Of a stretch of 64,000 bases of DNA, positions 1 to 10,485 are shown piece by piece. The stretch is from positions 806,001 to 870,000 of the forward strand of contig NZ_AP024322.1 of NCBI RefSeq assembly GCF_018408855.1, written 5' to 3'. Below the pieces are notes generated by a model, which saw nothing but the letters and a program-made list of their open reading frames with translations, was not told the DNA's origin and did not search any database. Every line of letters begins with the position of its first letter. Within the stretch, counting starts at the first letter, position 1. The DNA comes from Caballeronia sp. NK8. Its GTDB lineage: Bacteria; Pseudomonadota; Gammaproteobacteria; Burkholderiales; Burkholderiaceae. The position numbers and the translations under genes were made by a program.

Positions 1-318
1 GTCGGCACGGGCGAGGTGTGGCTCGCGCTGCATCTGCTCGGCCATCCGGTCGGCTGGGCGGAAGCGCTGTTGCTCGAAAGCCTCGGCCAGGCGATTCGCG
101 GCGCCGCGTTCGCCATTCCCGGCTCGCTCGGCGTGCAGGAAGGCGGCTATCTGCTGCTCGCGCGTCTGGTCGGCCTGCCGCCCGAGGCGGCGCTTGCGCT
201 GTCGCTCGCCAAGCGCGCGCGGGAACTGCTGCTCGGCGTGCCGGGCATCGTCTATCTGCATTTCGTTGAAAAAGGCTGGCAGCGCCGCCGTCTCGCGCGC
301 GTGCCGGACATCGACTGA
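1..318 (+). CDS. Flippase-like membrane protein (LPG synthase TM / HpnL family), C-terminal part
   Basis: The reading frame is open from the window edge, so the start is missing; 105 residues are visible. They are hydrophobic, with a Gly-rich segment (GSLGVQEGGYLLLARL) typical of the C-terminal transmembrane part of lysylphosphatidylglycerol-synthetase/UPF0104 proteins, which includes HpnL. Family members are lipid flippase-like inner-membrane proteins. The gene lies 24 bp before the nucleotidyltransferase of the phosphonate cluster in the same direction, so it may be co-transcribed and could move a phosphonate-headed lipid. That role is inferred from context only. The family call is fairly sure, the substrate unknown. 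Confidence 0.7.
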   Translation, partial: VGTGEVWLALHLLGHPVGWAEALLLESLGQAIRGAAFAIPGSLGVQEGGYLLLARLVGLPPEAALALSLAKRARELLLGVPGIVYLHFVEKGWQRRRLARVPDID

Positions 319-342
319 CCCACCCACGAAGGGAAAACAAGC

Positions 343-1131
343 ATGCGCGCAATTATTCTTGCGGCCGGGATGGGCTTGCGCCTCGTTCAGCCCGAAGGCC
401 AGCAAAAGCCGAAGTGTCTGCTGCGGTTTGGTGATGCATCGCTGCTGGAGCGTCATCTGCACTTTTTGAAAGCCGCGAGTGTCGATGAAGTCGTCTTCGT
501 GACCGGCTTCAAGAGCGAGCAGATCGAGGCGGAACTCGCATCGATCGACTGGAAGCCGAAGACCGAAATCGTCGTCAACGACGAATTCACGCTCGGCAGC
601 GTGCTGTCGGTGCACACCGCGCGCGACGCGATGACGCGCGGCGGCGACGTTCTGCTGATGGACGCCGACGTGCTCTACGACGAACGCATTTTCGAGCCGC
701 TCGTCGCGGGCGGCCCGGTGAATCGCCTGTTGATCGACCGCGATTTCGAAGCGGGCGACGAACCCGTGAAGCTGTGCGTCGACAATGGCGTGCCGGTCGA
801 GCTGCGCAAGCAGGTCGCGGCGGGCCTGAAGTACGACACGATCGGCGAATCGGTCGGCTTTTTCCGCTTCGATCAGGCGACGGCCACGCGTCTCGCCGAA
901 ATCTGCGCGGACTATGTCGCGACCGGCCGCGCGAAGATGCCGCACGAAGAAGCGGTGCGCGACCTGTTGCTGGAGAATGTGCAAAACCCGTCCCACGTGT
1001 TCGATATCGCCGACGTGACCGGCGCACCGTGGATCGAAATCGATTTTCAGAACGACGTGAAGCGCGCGGCCGACGAAGTGCTGCCGCAATTGAACGCGCT
1101 GAGTCAGTTTGCAGGAGCATCACAACAATGA
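343..1131 (+). CDS. Sugar/choline-phosphate-type nucleotidyltransferase (PntC/LicC-like cytidylyltransferase)
   Basis: A 262-residue protein with the NTP-transferase fold. The N-terminal loop AAGMGLRL keeps the GxGxR signature, followed by KPKCLL, which carries the usual substrate lysine. DADVLY near residue 107 supplies a metal-binding Asp, and IEIDFQND near the C-terminus matches the second metal site. Relatives activate phosphocholine or, as PntC, 2-aminoethylphosphonate with CTP. Its stop codon overlaps the aepX start (ATGA), so translation is probably coupled. Given the three 2-AEP biosynthetic genes that follow, formation of CMP-2-AEP is the likely reaction. The exact substrate is inferred from neighbours. 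Confidence 0.8.
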   Translation: MRAIILAAGMGLRLVQPEGQQKPKCLLRFGDASLLERHLHFLKAASVDEVVFVTGFKSEQIEAELASIDWKPKTEIVVNDEFTLGSVLSVHTARDAMTRGGDVLLMDADVLYDERIFEPLVAGGPVNRLLIDRDFEAGDEPVKLCVDNGVPVELRKQVAAGLKYDTIGESVGFFRFDQATATRLAEICADYVATGRAKMPHEEAVRDLLLENVQNPSHVFDIADVTGAPWIEIDFQNDVKRAADEVLPQLNALSQFAGASQQ

Positions 1132-2825
1132 ACGCACCCGGAAACATTCCCGTCGGCTATTCGCGCACCATGCGTCTGCGCGAGATGCTGCAAAGCAATC
1201 GCCTCGAATTCCTGATGGAAGCGCACAACGGCATTTCGGCGCGCATCGCGAAGGAAGCGGGCTTCAAGGCGATCTGGGGCTCCGGCCTGTCGATTTCCGC
1301 GCAGTTCGGCGTACGCGACAACAACGAAGCGAGCTGGACGCAGGTCGTCGACAACCTCGAATTCATGGCCGACGCGAGCGATCTGCCGATCCTGCTCGAC
1401 GGCGACACGGGCTACGGCAACTTCAACAACGTGCGCCGGCTCGTGAAGAAGCTGGAGCAGCGCGGCATCGCGGGCGTGTGCATCGAGGACAAGCAGTTTC
1501 CGAAGACCAACAGCTTCATCAACGGCGAGGCGCAGCCGCTTGCCGACATCGACGAGTTCTGCGGCAAGATCAAGGCCGGCAAGGATTCGCAGAGCGATCC
1601 GAACTTTTCGATCGTCGCGCGCGTGGAAGCGCTGATCGCGGGCTGGGGTATGGAAGAAGCGCTCAAGCGCGCCGAGGCGTATCGCCGGGCGGGCGCGGAC
1701 GCGATCCTGATCCACAGCAAGCTCTCGAAGCCCGACGAGATCCTGACGTTCGCACGCGAGTGGGCCGGTCGCGGTCCGCTCGTCATCGTGCCGACGAAGT
1801 ACTACAGCACGCCGACCGACGCGTTCCGTCAGGCCGGCATCAGCTGCGTGATCTGGGCGAACCATCTGATTCGCGGCGCGGTCTCCGCGATGCAGGCGAT
1901 CGCGAAGGAAATCCACGACAGCGAGACGCTCGTGAACGTGGAAGACCGCATCGCCTCGGTGAATGAGATCTTCCGTCTGCAGGACGCGGACGAGTACTCG
2001 GCTGCCGAGAACATTTATCTGAGCGCGGCCAACGAGAAGCGCAGCGCGATCGTGCTGGCCGCGAGCCGCGGCGCAGGCCTCGAAGCGCTCACCGAAGACC
2101 GTCCGAAGGTCATGCTGCCGGTCGCGGGCAAGCCGCTTCTGCGCCATCTGGTCGAAGCGTTCAAGAAGGAAAGCATCAACGACATCACCGTGGTGGGCGG
2201 TTATCGCGCCGATGCGATCGAAAAGGGCGGCATCCGAGTCGTCGTCAACGAGAAGCACGAATCCACGGGCGAACTCGCGTCGCTCGCGTGCGCGGTCGGG
2301 CACATGAATGGCGATACCGTGATTTCCTACGGCGACCTGCTGTTCCGCAGCTACATCCTGCGCGATCTGACCGAGTCGGACAGCGACTTCTGCGTGGTCG
2401 TCGATTCGTCGCAAACGCCGCAGACGGGCGCGAGCGCAACCGACTTCGCATACTGCTCGACCGCCGACGACCGCGCGCTGTTTGGCCAGAAAGTCTGGCT
2501 GGAAAGCGTGGTCGGCGCGGGCCAGGCGTTGTCCGACGGCCGCGCGCCGCAAGGCCGCTGGATGGGTCTCATCAAGGTGCGCGCGGGTGCGCGTGAACGT
2601 CTGCTCGCGACGCTGCAAGCATTGCAAGAGCGCGCCGACTTCGACACGCTCGACACGGCCGCGCTGCTCAACGCGTTGCTCGCGGCCGGTCAGAAGATCG
2701 AAGTGCAATACGTGCACGGTCACTGGCGCGGCGTGAACGATCTCGACGATTTCCGTCGCGCGGGCGATTTCGCGCACGGTCAGACGCCGATCGGTTCGGA
2801 AGGCTCGGAGAACGCGCGTGATTGA
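1128..2825 (+). CDS. aepX: Phosphoenolpyruvate mutase with C-terminal nucleotidyltransferase-like domain
   Basis: A 565-residue protein. Residues 1-300 are the PEP mutase/isocitrate-lyase-superfamily domain, with DGDTGYGN at 91-98 and the diagnostic mutase loop [10 protein letters not shown] at 120-129. It converts PEP to phosphonopyruvate, the first step of phosphonate biosynthesis. Residues 306-565 resemble a sugar-nucleotide transferase, but the entry loop reads AASRGAGL: the first Gly of GxGxR is Ser and the Arg is Gly. The later YGDLLF and NDLDDF metal-site motifs remain. The start is the ATG overlapping the preceding stop; the end overlaps the aepY GTG by 8 nt. The mutase call is firm; activity of the second domain is doubtful. 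Confidence 0.93.
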   Translation: MNAPGNIPVGYSRTMRLREMLQSNRLEFLMEAHNGISARIAKEAGFKAIWGSGLSISAQFGVRDNNEASWTQVVDNLEFMADASDLPILLDGDTGYGNFNNVRRLVKKLEQRGIAGVCIEDKQFPKTNSFINGEAQPLADIDEFCGKIKAGKDSQSDPNFSIVARVEALIAGWGMEEALKRAEAYRRAGADAILIHSKLSKPDEILTFAREWAGRGPLVIVPTKYYSTPTDAFRQAGISCVIWANHLIRGAVSAMQAIAKEIHDSETLVNVEDRIASVNEIFRLQDADEYSAAENIYLSAANEKRSAIVLAASRGAGLEALTEDRPKVMLPVAGKPLLRHLVEAFKKESINDITVVGGYRADAIEKGGIRVVVNEKHESTGELASLACAVGHMNGDTVISYGDLLFRSYILRDLTESDSDFCVVVDSSQTPQTGASATDFAYCSTADDRALFGQKVWLESVVGAGQALSDGRAPQGRWMGLIKVRAGARERLLATLQALQERADFDTLDTAALLNALLAAGQKIEVQYVHGHWRGVNDLDDFRRAGDFAHGQTPIGSEGSENARD

Positions 2826-3975
2826 GGCCGCCCAGTTCGTCGAAGCCGCGCGCGAGCGTGGTTTCGACTGGTATGCGGGCGTGCCGTGCTCGTTTCTCAC
2901 GCCCTTCATCAACTACGTGTTGCAGGATGAATCGCTGCATTACGTATCGGCGGCGAACGAAGGCGATGCGGTCGCGCTGATCGCGGGCGTCGCGTTGGGC
3001 GGCGGGAAGAAGCGTCGCGGCATCGCGATGATGCAGAACTCCGGTCTCGGCAACGCGGTGAGTCCGCTGACGTCGCTCACCTGGACGTTCCGGCTGCCGC
3101 AACTGCTGATCGTCACATGGCGCGGCCAGCCCGGCGTGCACGATGAACCGCAGCACGCGCTGATGGGCCCGATCACCCCGCAGATGCTCGAGACGATGGA
3201 GATTCCGTGGGAACTGTTCCCGACGGAAGCCGACCAGATCGGCCCGGCGCTCGATCGCGTGACGGCGTACATGGACAGCACCGGCCGTCCGTATGCGCTC
3301 GTCATGCAGAAGGGCAGCGTCGCGCCCTACGAGTTGAAGAAGACGGGTCTGTCGGGCGTGCGCGCCAATGCGCGTCCGGCGACCGTGAAGCGCTTCGAAG
3401 GCGAGCGCGTCACGCGTCACGACGCGCTGCAAAGAGTCATCGCCGGCACGCCGGAGGATTCGACCGTCGTGCTCGCATCGACGGGCTTTTGCGGCCGCGA
3501 GTTGTACGCGATCGATGACCGCGCGAACCAGCTCTATCTCGTCGGCTCGATGGGCTGCGTCACGCCGATGGCGCTCGGCCTCGCGCTCTCGCGCCCCGAT
3601 CTGCGCGTGGTCGCGCTCGACGGCGACGGCGCGGCGCTCATGCGTATGGGCGTTTTCGCGACGCTCGGCGCGTACGGTCCGTCGAATCTGGTTCACTTGC
3701 TGCTCGATAACGGCGCGCACGAATCGACGGGCGGCCAGGCGACCGTTTCGCGCGAAGTCGATTTCGCGTCGATCGCGTCGGCGTGCGGCTACGCGCTCGC
3801 GCTCGACGGCGACGACATCGGCGTGATCGATCGTCTCCTCGACGCGAAGGATGTCGACGGCGCCCGTTTCGCGCGTCTGTCGATCCGAACCGGCACGCCC
3901 GGCGACCTGCCGCGCCCGAAGGTCACGCCCGAGGACGTGCGCGCGCGCTTGCAACAACACATTGGAGGCCGTTGA
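2818..3975 (+). CDS. aepY: Phosphonopyruvate decarboxylase
   Basis: A 385-residue thiamine-diphosphate enzyme starting at GTG, inside the end of aepX. Glu48 in SAANEGDA is the expected cofactor-activating glutamate, and GDG at 269-271 with the following [12 protein letters not shown] forms the ThDP/Mg-binding motif. The family decarboxylates phosphonopyruvate to phosphonoacetaldehyde, the irreversible step that pulls the unfavourable PEP mutase equilibrium forward. The start and stop overlaps with aepX and phnW indicate one translationally coupled operon. Its place between aepX and phnW makes this assignment much more likely than sulfopyruvate decarboxylase. Confidence 0.93.
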   Translation: MIEAAQFVEAARERGFDWYAGVPCSFLTPFINYVLQDESLHYVSAANEGDAVALIAGVALGGGKKRRGIAMMQNSGLGNAVSPLTSLTWTFRLPQLLIVTWRGQPGVHDEPQHALMGPITPQMLETMEIPWELFPTEADQIGPALDRVTAYMDSTGRPYALVMQKGSVAPYELKKTGLSGVRANARPATVKRFEGERVTRHDALQRVIAGTPEDSTVVLASTGFCGRELYAIDDRANQLYLVGSMGCVTPMALGLALSRPDLRVVALDGDGAALMRMGVFATLGAYGPSNLVHLLLDNGAHESTGGQATVSREVDFASIASACGYALALDGDDIGVIDRLLDAKDVDGARFARLSIRTGTPGDLPRPKVTPEDVRARLQQHIGGR

Positions 3976-5039
3976 TGCTGCTGCTCAATCCGGGTCCTGT
4001 CACGCTGAGCGAACGCGTGCGCAGGAGCCTGCTGCAAACCGACTTGTGCCATCGCGAGCCGGAGTTCTTTGATCTTCAGGATGAGGCGCGCCGGCGTCTC
4101 GTCGCCGCTTACGAGCTCGATCCGGCCGTCTGGAGCGCCGTGCTGATGACGGGCTCGGGCACCGCCGCGGTCGAAAGCATGATCGCCGGTCTCGTGCCGG
4201 AAGGCGGGCGTCTGCTCGTCGTGGAAAACGGCGTGTATGGCGATCGCATCGCGCAGATCGCGCGGCAGTATCACATCGACCACGAAGTCGTGAAGTACGA
4301 GTGGATGCAGGCGCCCGACATCGACGCGATCATCGCGCGGCTCGACAGCGAAAAGTTCACGAACGTCGCGATCATCCATCACGAAACGACGACGGGCCGC
4401 CTGAACGCAATCGATCAACTGTCGCGCGCGTGCGGCGAGCGCGGCATCGGCCTGCTGCTCGACGCGGTGAGCAGCTTCGGCGCTGAAGCGATCGATTTCG
4501 ACGGCGGCGGCATCGCCGCGATTGCGGCGACCGCGAACAAGTGCCTGCACGGTGTGCCGGGCGCGGCGTTCGTCATCGCCCGACGTGACGCGCTGAAGCA
4601 GGCCGCGAGCCGCAACTACTACCTCGGCATCGCGCGCCTCGCGAAGCTGCAGGACGAGCGCAACACGCCGTTCACGCCGTCCGTGCATGCGTACTATGCG
4701 CTGGTCGAAGCGCTGCGCGAGTTCGAGGAAGAAGGCGGCTGGCGTGCGCGTCACGCGCGCTATGCGCGGCTGGCGGAGCAGGTGCGCGCGGGGCTGGCGT
4801 CGCTGGGTATCGAGAGCGCGTTGCCGCCGGAGGAGTCGTCGGTGGTGTTACGGGCGTATCGGCTGCCTGCGGGCGTGACGTATGAAACCCTGCACGATGC
4901 GCTCAAGGCCAAGGGCTTCGTGATCTACGCGGGGCAGGGCGGTTTCTCGAAGGAACTGTTCCGCATTTCGACGATGGGCGCGCTCGATGCGAACGATATG
5001 GACCGGTTGATTTCGTCGTTCGTGGCGCTGCTGCGCTGA
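3975..5039 (+). CDS. phnW: 2-aminoethylphosphonate:pyruvate aminotransferase
   Basis: A 354-residue class-V PLP aminotransferase. Asp163 (LLDAVSS) is placed to contact the pyridine nitrogen of PLP, and Lys189 in TANKCLHG is the Schiff-base lysine. HETTTG near 136-141 is characteristic of the family. The start ATG overlaps the aepY stop by one base. PhnW is reversible. In degradative loci it sits with phnX (phosphonatase); here there is no phnX and the neighbours are aepX and aepY, so it most likely works toward 2-aminoethylphosphonate synthesis. This is the last gene of the (+) cluster; it ends 1 bp before a convergent gene. Confidence 0.92.
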   Translation: MLLLNPGPVTLSERVRRSLLQTDLCHREPEFFDLQDEARRRLVAAYELDPAVWSAVLMTGSGTAAVESMIAGLVPEGGRLLVVENGVYGDRIAQIARQYHIDHEVVKYEWMQAPDIDAIIARLDSEKFTNVAIIHHETTTGRLNAIDQLSRACGERGIGLLLDAVSSFGAEAIDFDGGGIAAIAATANKCLHGVPGAAFVIARRDALKQAASRNYYLGIARLAKLQDERNTPFTPSVHAYYALVEALREFEEEGGWRARHARYARLAEQVRAGLASLGIESALPPEESSVVLRAYRLPAGVTYETLHDALKAKGFVIYAGQGGFSKELFRISTMGALDANDMDRLISSFVALLR

Positions 5040-5040
5040 G

Positions 5041-5478
5041 TCACTGCTTGCAAAAAATCGCCGTGATGAAAGGCGCGACGTGGTGCACATCCGCGTCGCT
5101 GCCTGCGGCGCGCACCTGCTGCTCGACCTCTTTATCGCCGCCCCACACGACCGTACCGTAAGCCGAATCGGCGATCGGCTCGCCCTTGCCGGGCCTGAAG
5201 ATCGGATCATCCTTCTGGTACGCGACGACCACGTAGACCTTGAAGCCATAAGCCGTCAGCGTCGCGCCTTTTACGGGCTTGAACGCGTTGACGGAGTTCG
5301 GCTCCACGCGCATCGGCTTGGTTTCCAGCAGTCCTTCCCGCTGCAACGGCGCGACGAAATCATGCGCTGTCGATTTGCAATCGAGTTGCGCGTCGATCGA
5401 CTTCGCGTGCGCGAGCGGACCGAGTGACGCGAGCGTCACGGCCAGGGCGATTCGGTAGAGTCGGGCGACGTGCTTCAT
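5041..5478 (-). CDS. Small exported protein of unknown function
   Basis: A 145-residue protein with a clear signal peptide (positively charged MKHVARLYR, hydrophobic core, likely cleavage after PLAHA). The mature part is small, hydrophilic and mixed alpha/beta, with two cysteines (DCKSTAH near the start and FCKQ at the very end) that could form a disulfide in the periplasm. I do not recognise a named family. It converges on phnW and lies downstream of guaD, separated from guaD by a terminator, so it is probably an independent transcript. Confidence 0.6.
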   Translation of the reverse strand: MKHVARLYRIALAVTLASLGPLAHAKSIDAQLDCKSTAHDFVAPLQREGLLETKPMRVEPNSVNAFKPVKGATLTAYGFKVYVVVAYQKDDPIFRPGKGEPIADSAYGTVVWGGDKEVEQQVRAAGSDADVHHVAPFITAIFCKQ

Positions 5479-5576
5479 GTTGACGCGATGTTCAGGACAG
5501 CTTGCACTTTAGCGAGATTGCAAGGAATCTGCACGAATCGTTGAGCGAATCGTCGCGGGCGCGTGGTCGAGCCAAC

Positions 5577-5600
5577 AAAAAAGCGGCCCGCAGGCCGCTC
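5577..5600 (-). terminator. Intrinsic terminator after guaD
   Basis: On the minus strand AGCGGCC-TGCG-GGCCGCT forms a 7-bp GC-rich hairpin followed by a run of six T. It lies about 25 bp beyond the guaD stop and probably ends the purine operon transcript. Confidence 0.85.
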
Positions 5601-5624
5601 GTCGGATGAATCGTCGATGGCGCC

Positions 5625-6953
5625 TCAGGCCGCCAGCTCCAGCTTCGCCGTATTGCGCGTGTCGCGCGAATGCACGCGCCTGCCCGCCGCATACGTTTCG
5701 AACACCGCGCGATCGTCGCCGAGCAGCGCGAACGCGAACAGCAGTTCTTCCAGCGATTCCGTACGCGACGTGCGGCGCGCGAGCAGCGGCGTGGCGTTCG
5801 GATCGAGCACGACGAAGTCCGCTTCGCTGCCAGCGGCGAGCGTGCCGATCTTGTCGTCGAGTTCGAGCACCTGCGCGGCGCCCGTGGTGGTGAGCCAGAA
5901 CATGCGCGTCGCGGTCAGATGATGGCCGGTCAGACGCGCGATCTTGTGCGCCGCGCCCATCGTCTGAAGCATGGAGAACGACGTGCCGCCGCCGACGTCC
6001 GTCGCCATCGCGACCGGCATGTTCGACGCGCCCGCCTTCTCGAAGTCGAACAGGCCGCTGCCGAGGAACAGGTTCGACGTCGGGCAGTGCGACGCCACCG
6101 CGCCGGTTTCCGCCATGCGCTCGCGGTCGCGGTCATCGAGATAGATGCAGTGACCGTACACCGCGCGGCGGCGCAACAGACCGTAGTGATCGTAAATGTC
6201 GAGATAGCTGCGATGTCCCGGAAACAGGCTCTCGACCCATTTGATCTCGTCCGTGTTTTCCGCGACGTGACTCTGGATGAACACGTCCTGATGCTTCTGC
6301 GCGAGCGTGCCGCAGGCTTCGAGCTGCGCTTCCGTCGAGGTCGGCGCGAAACGCGGAGTAAGCGCGTATTGCTGACGTCCGCGGCCATGCCAGCGCGCGA
6401 TAAGTTCGGCGCTGTCGTCGTAGCCGGATTGCGCCGTGTCGCGCAGGAACTCGGGGCAGTTGCGATCCATCAGCACCTTGCCCGCGACCATGCGCAGATT
6501 GCGCGCCTCGCTTTCGGTGAAGAAGGCGTCGGCGGATTGCTTGTGTACGGTGCAATAGACGAACGCCGTCGTCGTGCCGCAGGCGAGCAGCTCGTCGATG
6601 AAAAAGCTCGCCGTTTCACGCGCGACCGCCGGATTCTCGAAGCCGCGCTCGGTCGGGAAGGTGTACGTGTTCAGCCACGGCAACAGGCCCGGCGCGGGCG
6701 ACGCGATCATGTCCGTCTGCGGATAGTGAATGTGCGAGTCGATGAAACCCGGCACGATCAGCTTGTCGCGCATGGTGTGGACGGTCGCGTCGGGGCTGAG
6801 CTTGTCACGGATCGACGCATACGCGCCCGCCGCGACCACTTTCCCGTCCTCGACGATCAAAAGGCCATCGGCCTCGTAGACCGCGCCGTCAGCGGCATGC
6901 GCGGGATCTTCCCGGAAGGTCAGCAACTGGGCGCGGTAGGCGGTCTGAGTCAT
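5625..6953 (-). CDS. guaD: Guanine deaminase
   Basis: A 442-residue amidohydrolase. The metal-binding HxH lies in DSHIHYPQ (His74, His76). Later motifs QSHVAEN and MATDVGGGTSFSM supply further metal and substrate residues typical of guanine deaminase rather than other cytosine- or chlorohydrolase-like relatives. It converts guanine to xanthine, the substrate of the xanthine dehydrogenase encoded at the head of this gene run. It starts 30 bp after the purine permease stop, so it is the last gene of a likely xdhABC-deaminase-permease-guaD operon. Confidence 0.92.
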   Translation of the reverse strand: MTQTAYRAQLLTFREDPAHAADGAVYEADGLLIVEDGKVVAAGAYASIRDKLSPDATVHTMRDKLIVPGFIDSHIHYPQTDMIASPAPGLLPWLNTYTFPTERGFENPAVARETASFFIDELLACGTTTAFVYCTVHKQSADAFFTESEARNLRMVAGKVLMDRNCPEFLRDTAQSGYDDSAELIARWHGRGRQQYALTPRFAPTSTEAQLEACGTLAQKHQDVFIQSHVAENTDEIKWVESLFPGHRSYLDIYDHYGLLRRRAVYGHCIYLDDRDRERMAETGAVASHCPTSNLFLGSGLFDFEKAGASNMPVAMATDVGGGTSFSMLQTMGAAHKIARLTGHHLTATRMFWLTTTGAAQVLELDDKIGTLAAGSEADFVVLDPNATPLLARRTSRTESLEELLFAFALLGDDRAVFETYAAGRRVHSRDTRNTAKLELAA

Positions 6954-6983
6954 GATGCAACGTCTCCGATTTCTCTAAGGTTT

Positions 6984-8357
6984 TTACAACTGCGAAAGCA
7001 GCACTAACGAAAAGGCCGCGATGATCCACATCGCCGGCTTGATTTCCTTCGCGCGCCCCGTCGCCGACTTCAGCACGACGAACGCGAGAAAGCCGTACGC
7101 GACGCCATCGGTGATCGAGTAGGTCAGCGGGATCAGGATCATCGCGAGGAACGCGGGAATGGCTTCATCGAAGCGATGCCATTCGATCTGCGTGATCGCT
7201 TCCATCATGAATACGCCGACGAGCACGAGCGCGGGCGCGGTCGCGATCGCCGGCACGAGCGACAGAAGCGGCGAAAGAAACAGGAACGGCAGGAAGCACA
7301 ATCCGGCGACGACCGCGACGAGACCCGTGCGCCCGCCCGCCGAAATGCCCGCCGCCGATTCGATATACGCGTTCGCCGGGCTCGTGCCGAGCGGCGCGGA
7401 GATGAGCGCGGAAAAGGAATCGACCATCATCGACTGGCGGATGTTGCGCGGGTTGCCGTCCTTGTCATAGAGCTTGCCGGCTTCCGAGATCGCCATGAAG
7501 GTGGAGAGCGCGTCGAAGAACGACGTGAACAGCATCACGAAGATGAACGGCCAGTAGATGACCTTGAGCGAGCCGACGAGATCGAGCTGACCAACCGCCG
7601 AGAAATCCGGCGCGGAAATGAAGCCGTTCCAGTTGACGAGCGTCTTGGTGGCGATGGCGGCGGGCCAGTACGCGGTGCCGTCGCCGTAGAAGCGGCCGAT
7701 GGGAATCGCGATGATCGTCGTGAACACGATGCCGAGCATGAGCGCGCCGGTGACCTTGCGCGCGACGAGAATCGTCGTGACGGCGAGGCCGACGAGGAAC
7801 GTGATGACGACCGGATTCAGCGACGCCGAATGCACGATCGTCACCGGATCGCCGACGACGAACTTCGCGTTCACCAGACCGATGAGGCTGATGAACAGAC
7901 CGATGCCGCACGACACCGCGTGCCGCAGATTCGCGGGAATCGCATCGACGACGAGCTTGCGCGCGTTGAACACCGCGAGCACCGCGAAGATCACGCCCGA
8001 CCAGAACACGCAGCCGAGCGCGGTCTGCCACGGCATCTTGCCGCCGTGGACCATCACGAACGCAAAGAGCGCGTTCATGCCCATGCCGGGCGCGACGAGC
8101 ACCGGATTGCGCGCGTACAGGCCCATCGCGCAACTGCCGAGAAAGCTGACGATGACGGTTGCCGTCAGCGCGGCCGGGAATGGCACGCCCGCCTGCGAAA
8201 GAATGCCCGGATTGACGACGATGATGTACATCGCCGTGAGGAACGTCGTGATGCCCGCGACGATTTCCGTCTTCGTGCGCGAGCCCGCCGCGCGGATGCC
8301 GAAGAAGCGTTCGAGCGCGGTCGTGTCCTGTTGTGGTGTGGTTGCTGTCGTTTCCAT
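6984..8357 (-). CDS. NCS2-family purine permease (AzgA-like)
   Basis: A 457-residue polytopic inner-membrane protein with the start at METTATTP. The segment TKTEIVAGITTFLTAMYIIVVNP is the hallmark N-terminal region of the AzgA branch of NCS2 transporters, which take up adenine, guanine or hypoxanthine by proton symport. GTSPANAYIESAAGI near the middle is also AzgA-like. The reading frame extends upstream without stops, but the extra part is Arg-rich antisense of the deaminase gene, so the internal ATG is preferred. It lies 5 bp after the deaminase stop; the context supports purine import for the adjacent deaminases. Confidence 0.88.
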   Translation of the reverse strand: METTATTPQQDTTALERFFGIRAAGSRTKTEIVAGITTFLTAMYIIVVNPGILSQAGVPFPAALTATVIVSFLGSCAMGLYARNPVLVAPGMGMNALFAFVMVHGGKMPWQTALGCVFWSGVIFAVLAVFNARKLVVDAIPANLRHAVSCGIGLFISLIGLVNAKFVVGDPVTIVHSASLNPVVITFLVGLAVTTILVARKVTGALMLGIVFTTIIAIPIGRFYGDGTAYWPAAIATKTLVNWNGFISAPDFSAVGQLDLVGSLKVIYWPFIFVMLFTSFFDALSTFMAISEAGKLYDKDGNPRNIRQSMMVDSFSALISAPLGTSPANAYIESAAGISAGGRTGLVAVVAGLCFLPFLFLSPLLSLVPAIATAPALVLVGVFMMEAITQIEWHRFDEAIPAFLAMILIPLTYSITDGVAYGFLAFVVLKSATGRAKEIKPAMWIIAAFSLVLLSQL

Positions 8358-8362
8358 GCGCT

Positions 8363-9406
<1,044 letters not shown>

Positions 9407-9425
9407 CTACGGTTGCGCCTGTGGG

Positions 9426-10442
9426 TCAGGCGGTCTGTTGCGACGACGCGTGGCTCGAAGCGTTGGCTTCGACCGCCTGCAGCAGTTGGGCTGCCGCTGC
9501 AACGGCGATCACCTCGGGCGCCTTGTCGACGATGCCGTCGATGCCGATCGGGCACACCATTCTCGCGATGCGCGCCGGGTCGATGCCGCGCGCCGCGAGC
9601 CGGTGTTCGAACTGCTTCTTCTTCGTGAACGAGCCGATCATGCCGAAGAACGCAAAGTCGCCGCGTCTGAGGATGCATTCGGCCAGCGCGAGATCCACCG
9701 TGTGGTTGTGCGTCATCACGATGAAGTACGTGTGCGGCGGCGCGCGGTCGACGGCTTCGTCGGGTGCGTCGTTCGGCTCGATCGTCACGTTGTCAGGCAC
9801 GAACTGCGGCGCGGGAAAGGCGGCGTCGCGCTCGTCGACCCAGGTCACGTGGCAGGGCAGCGTCGCGAGCACGCGCACGAGCGCGGCCCCGACGTGGCCC
9901 GCACCGAACAGCACGACCTGAAAATCGCGCGGCGCGATTGTTTCGGTGAGCAGCGCGCCGCTCTCGTCGAAACCGGCGCCGTCCCACAGAAGGCAGTCGG
10001 TGTCGGTCGCGCCCGGTTCGGGATCGGAGAGCATCACGGCGTCGGGCATCGGCGCGAACGAGACGCTGCGCACGGTCGAGAGACCCTGCGCGGTGCGTTT
10101 CGACAGCGTCGTTACCCAGTTCAGATCCGCCACGTCGAGCCGCTCGAACGCCAGCACGACCGCGCCGCCGCAGCACTGGCCGAGGCTCGGGCCCAGAGCG
10201 AAACGCTCCAGCCGTCTCATGCGCGGGCTGCGCATGCCGTCCTTCAGCACTTGCCGTGCGGTCTCGATGGCCTTCCATTCCAGATGGCCGCCGCCGATCG
10301 TGTAGCGCGCGTCCTCGCGCGTGACGATCATCTTTGTGCCCGGCTCGCGCGGCGCGGAGCCTTCGACACGCGCGACCGTCACGAGCACGACGGCGTCGCC
10401 GTGCGCGAGCAGGTGTTGCAGGTCGTTCAGCCAAACTTGCAT
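9426..10442 (-). CDS. xdhC: Xanthine dehydrogenase accessory protein XdhC
   Basis: A 338-residue protein beginning MQVWLNDLQHLLAHG, with the XdhC/CoxI N-terminal region (EPGTKMIVTREDARYTIGGG) and a C-terminal Rossmann-like domain (VLFGAGHVGAAL). XdhC binds molybdenum cofactor, helps its sulfuration and inserts it into XdhB; it is not part of the finished enzyme. It follows xdhB by 43 bp, the classical xdhABC order. The C-terminus ends with an Ala/Ser-rich tail. Confidence 0.92.
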   Translation of the reverse strand: MQVWLNDLQHLLAHGDAVVLVTVARVEGSAPREPGTKMIVTREDARYTIGGGHLEWKAIETARQVLKDGMRSPRMRRLERFALGPSLGQCCGGAVVLAFERLDVADLNWVTTLSKRTAQGLSTVRSVSFAPMPDAVMLSDPEPGATDTDCLLWDGAGFDESGALLTETIAPRDFQVVLFGAGHVGAALVRVLATLPCHVTWVDERDAAFPAPQFVPDNVTIEPNDAPDEAVDRAPPHTYFIVMTHNHTVDLALAECILRRGDFAFFGMIGSFTKKKQFEHRLAARGIDPARIARMVCPIGIDGIVDKAPEVIAVAAAAQLLQAVEANASSHASSQQTA

Positions 10443-10485
10443 CGAGTGAGCTCCAAAAATGGTCGTGTTTGCGTCGTCGCAGGCG

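Noticed and set aside
1104..2912. A long open frame on the minus strand across aepX
   Set aside because: Arg/Ala/His-rich antisense of a well-supported gene, no ribosome site, a usual artefact in GC-rich DNA. The same applies to long antisense frames at 2668-3960, 7176-8381, 10777-12858, 15364-16827, 34078-36813 and 62379-63527.
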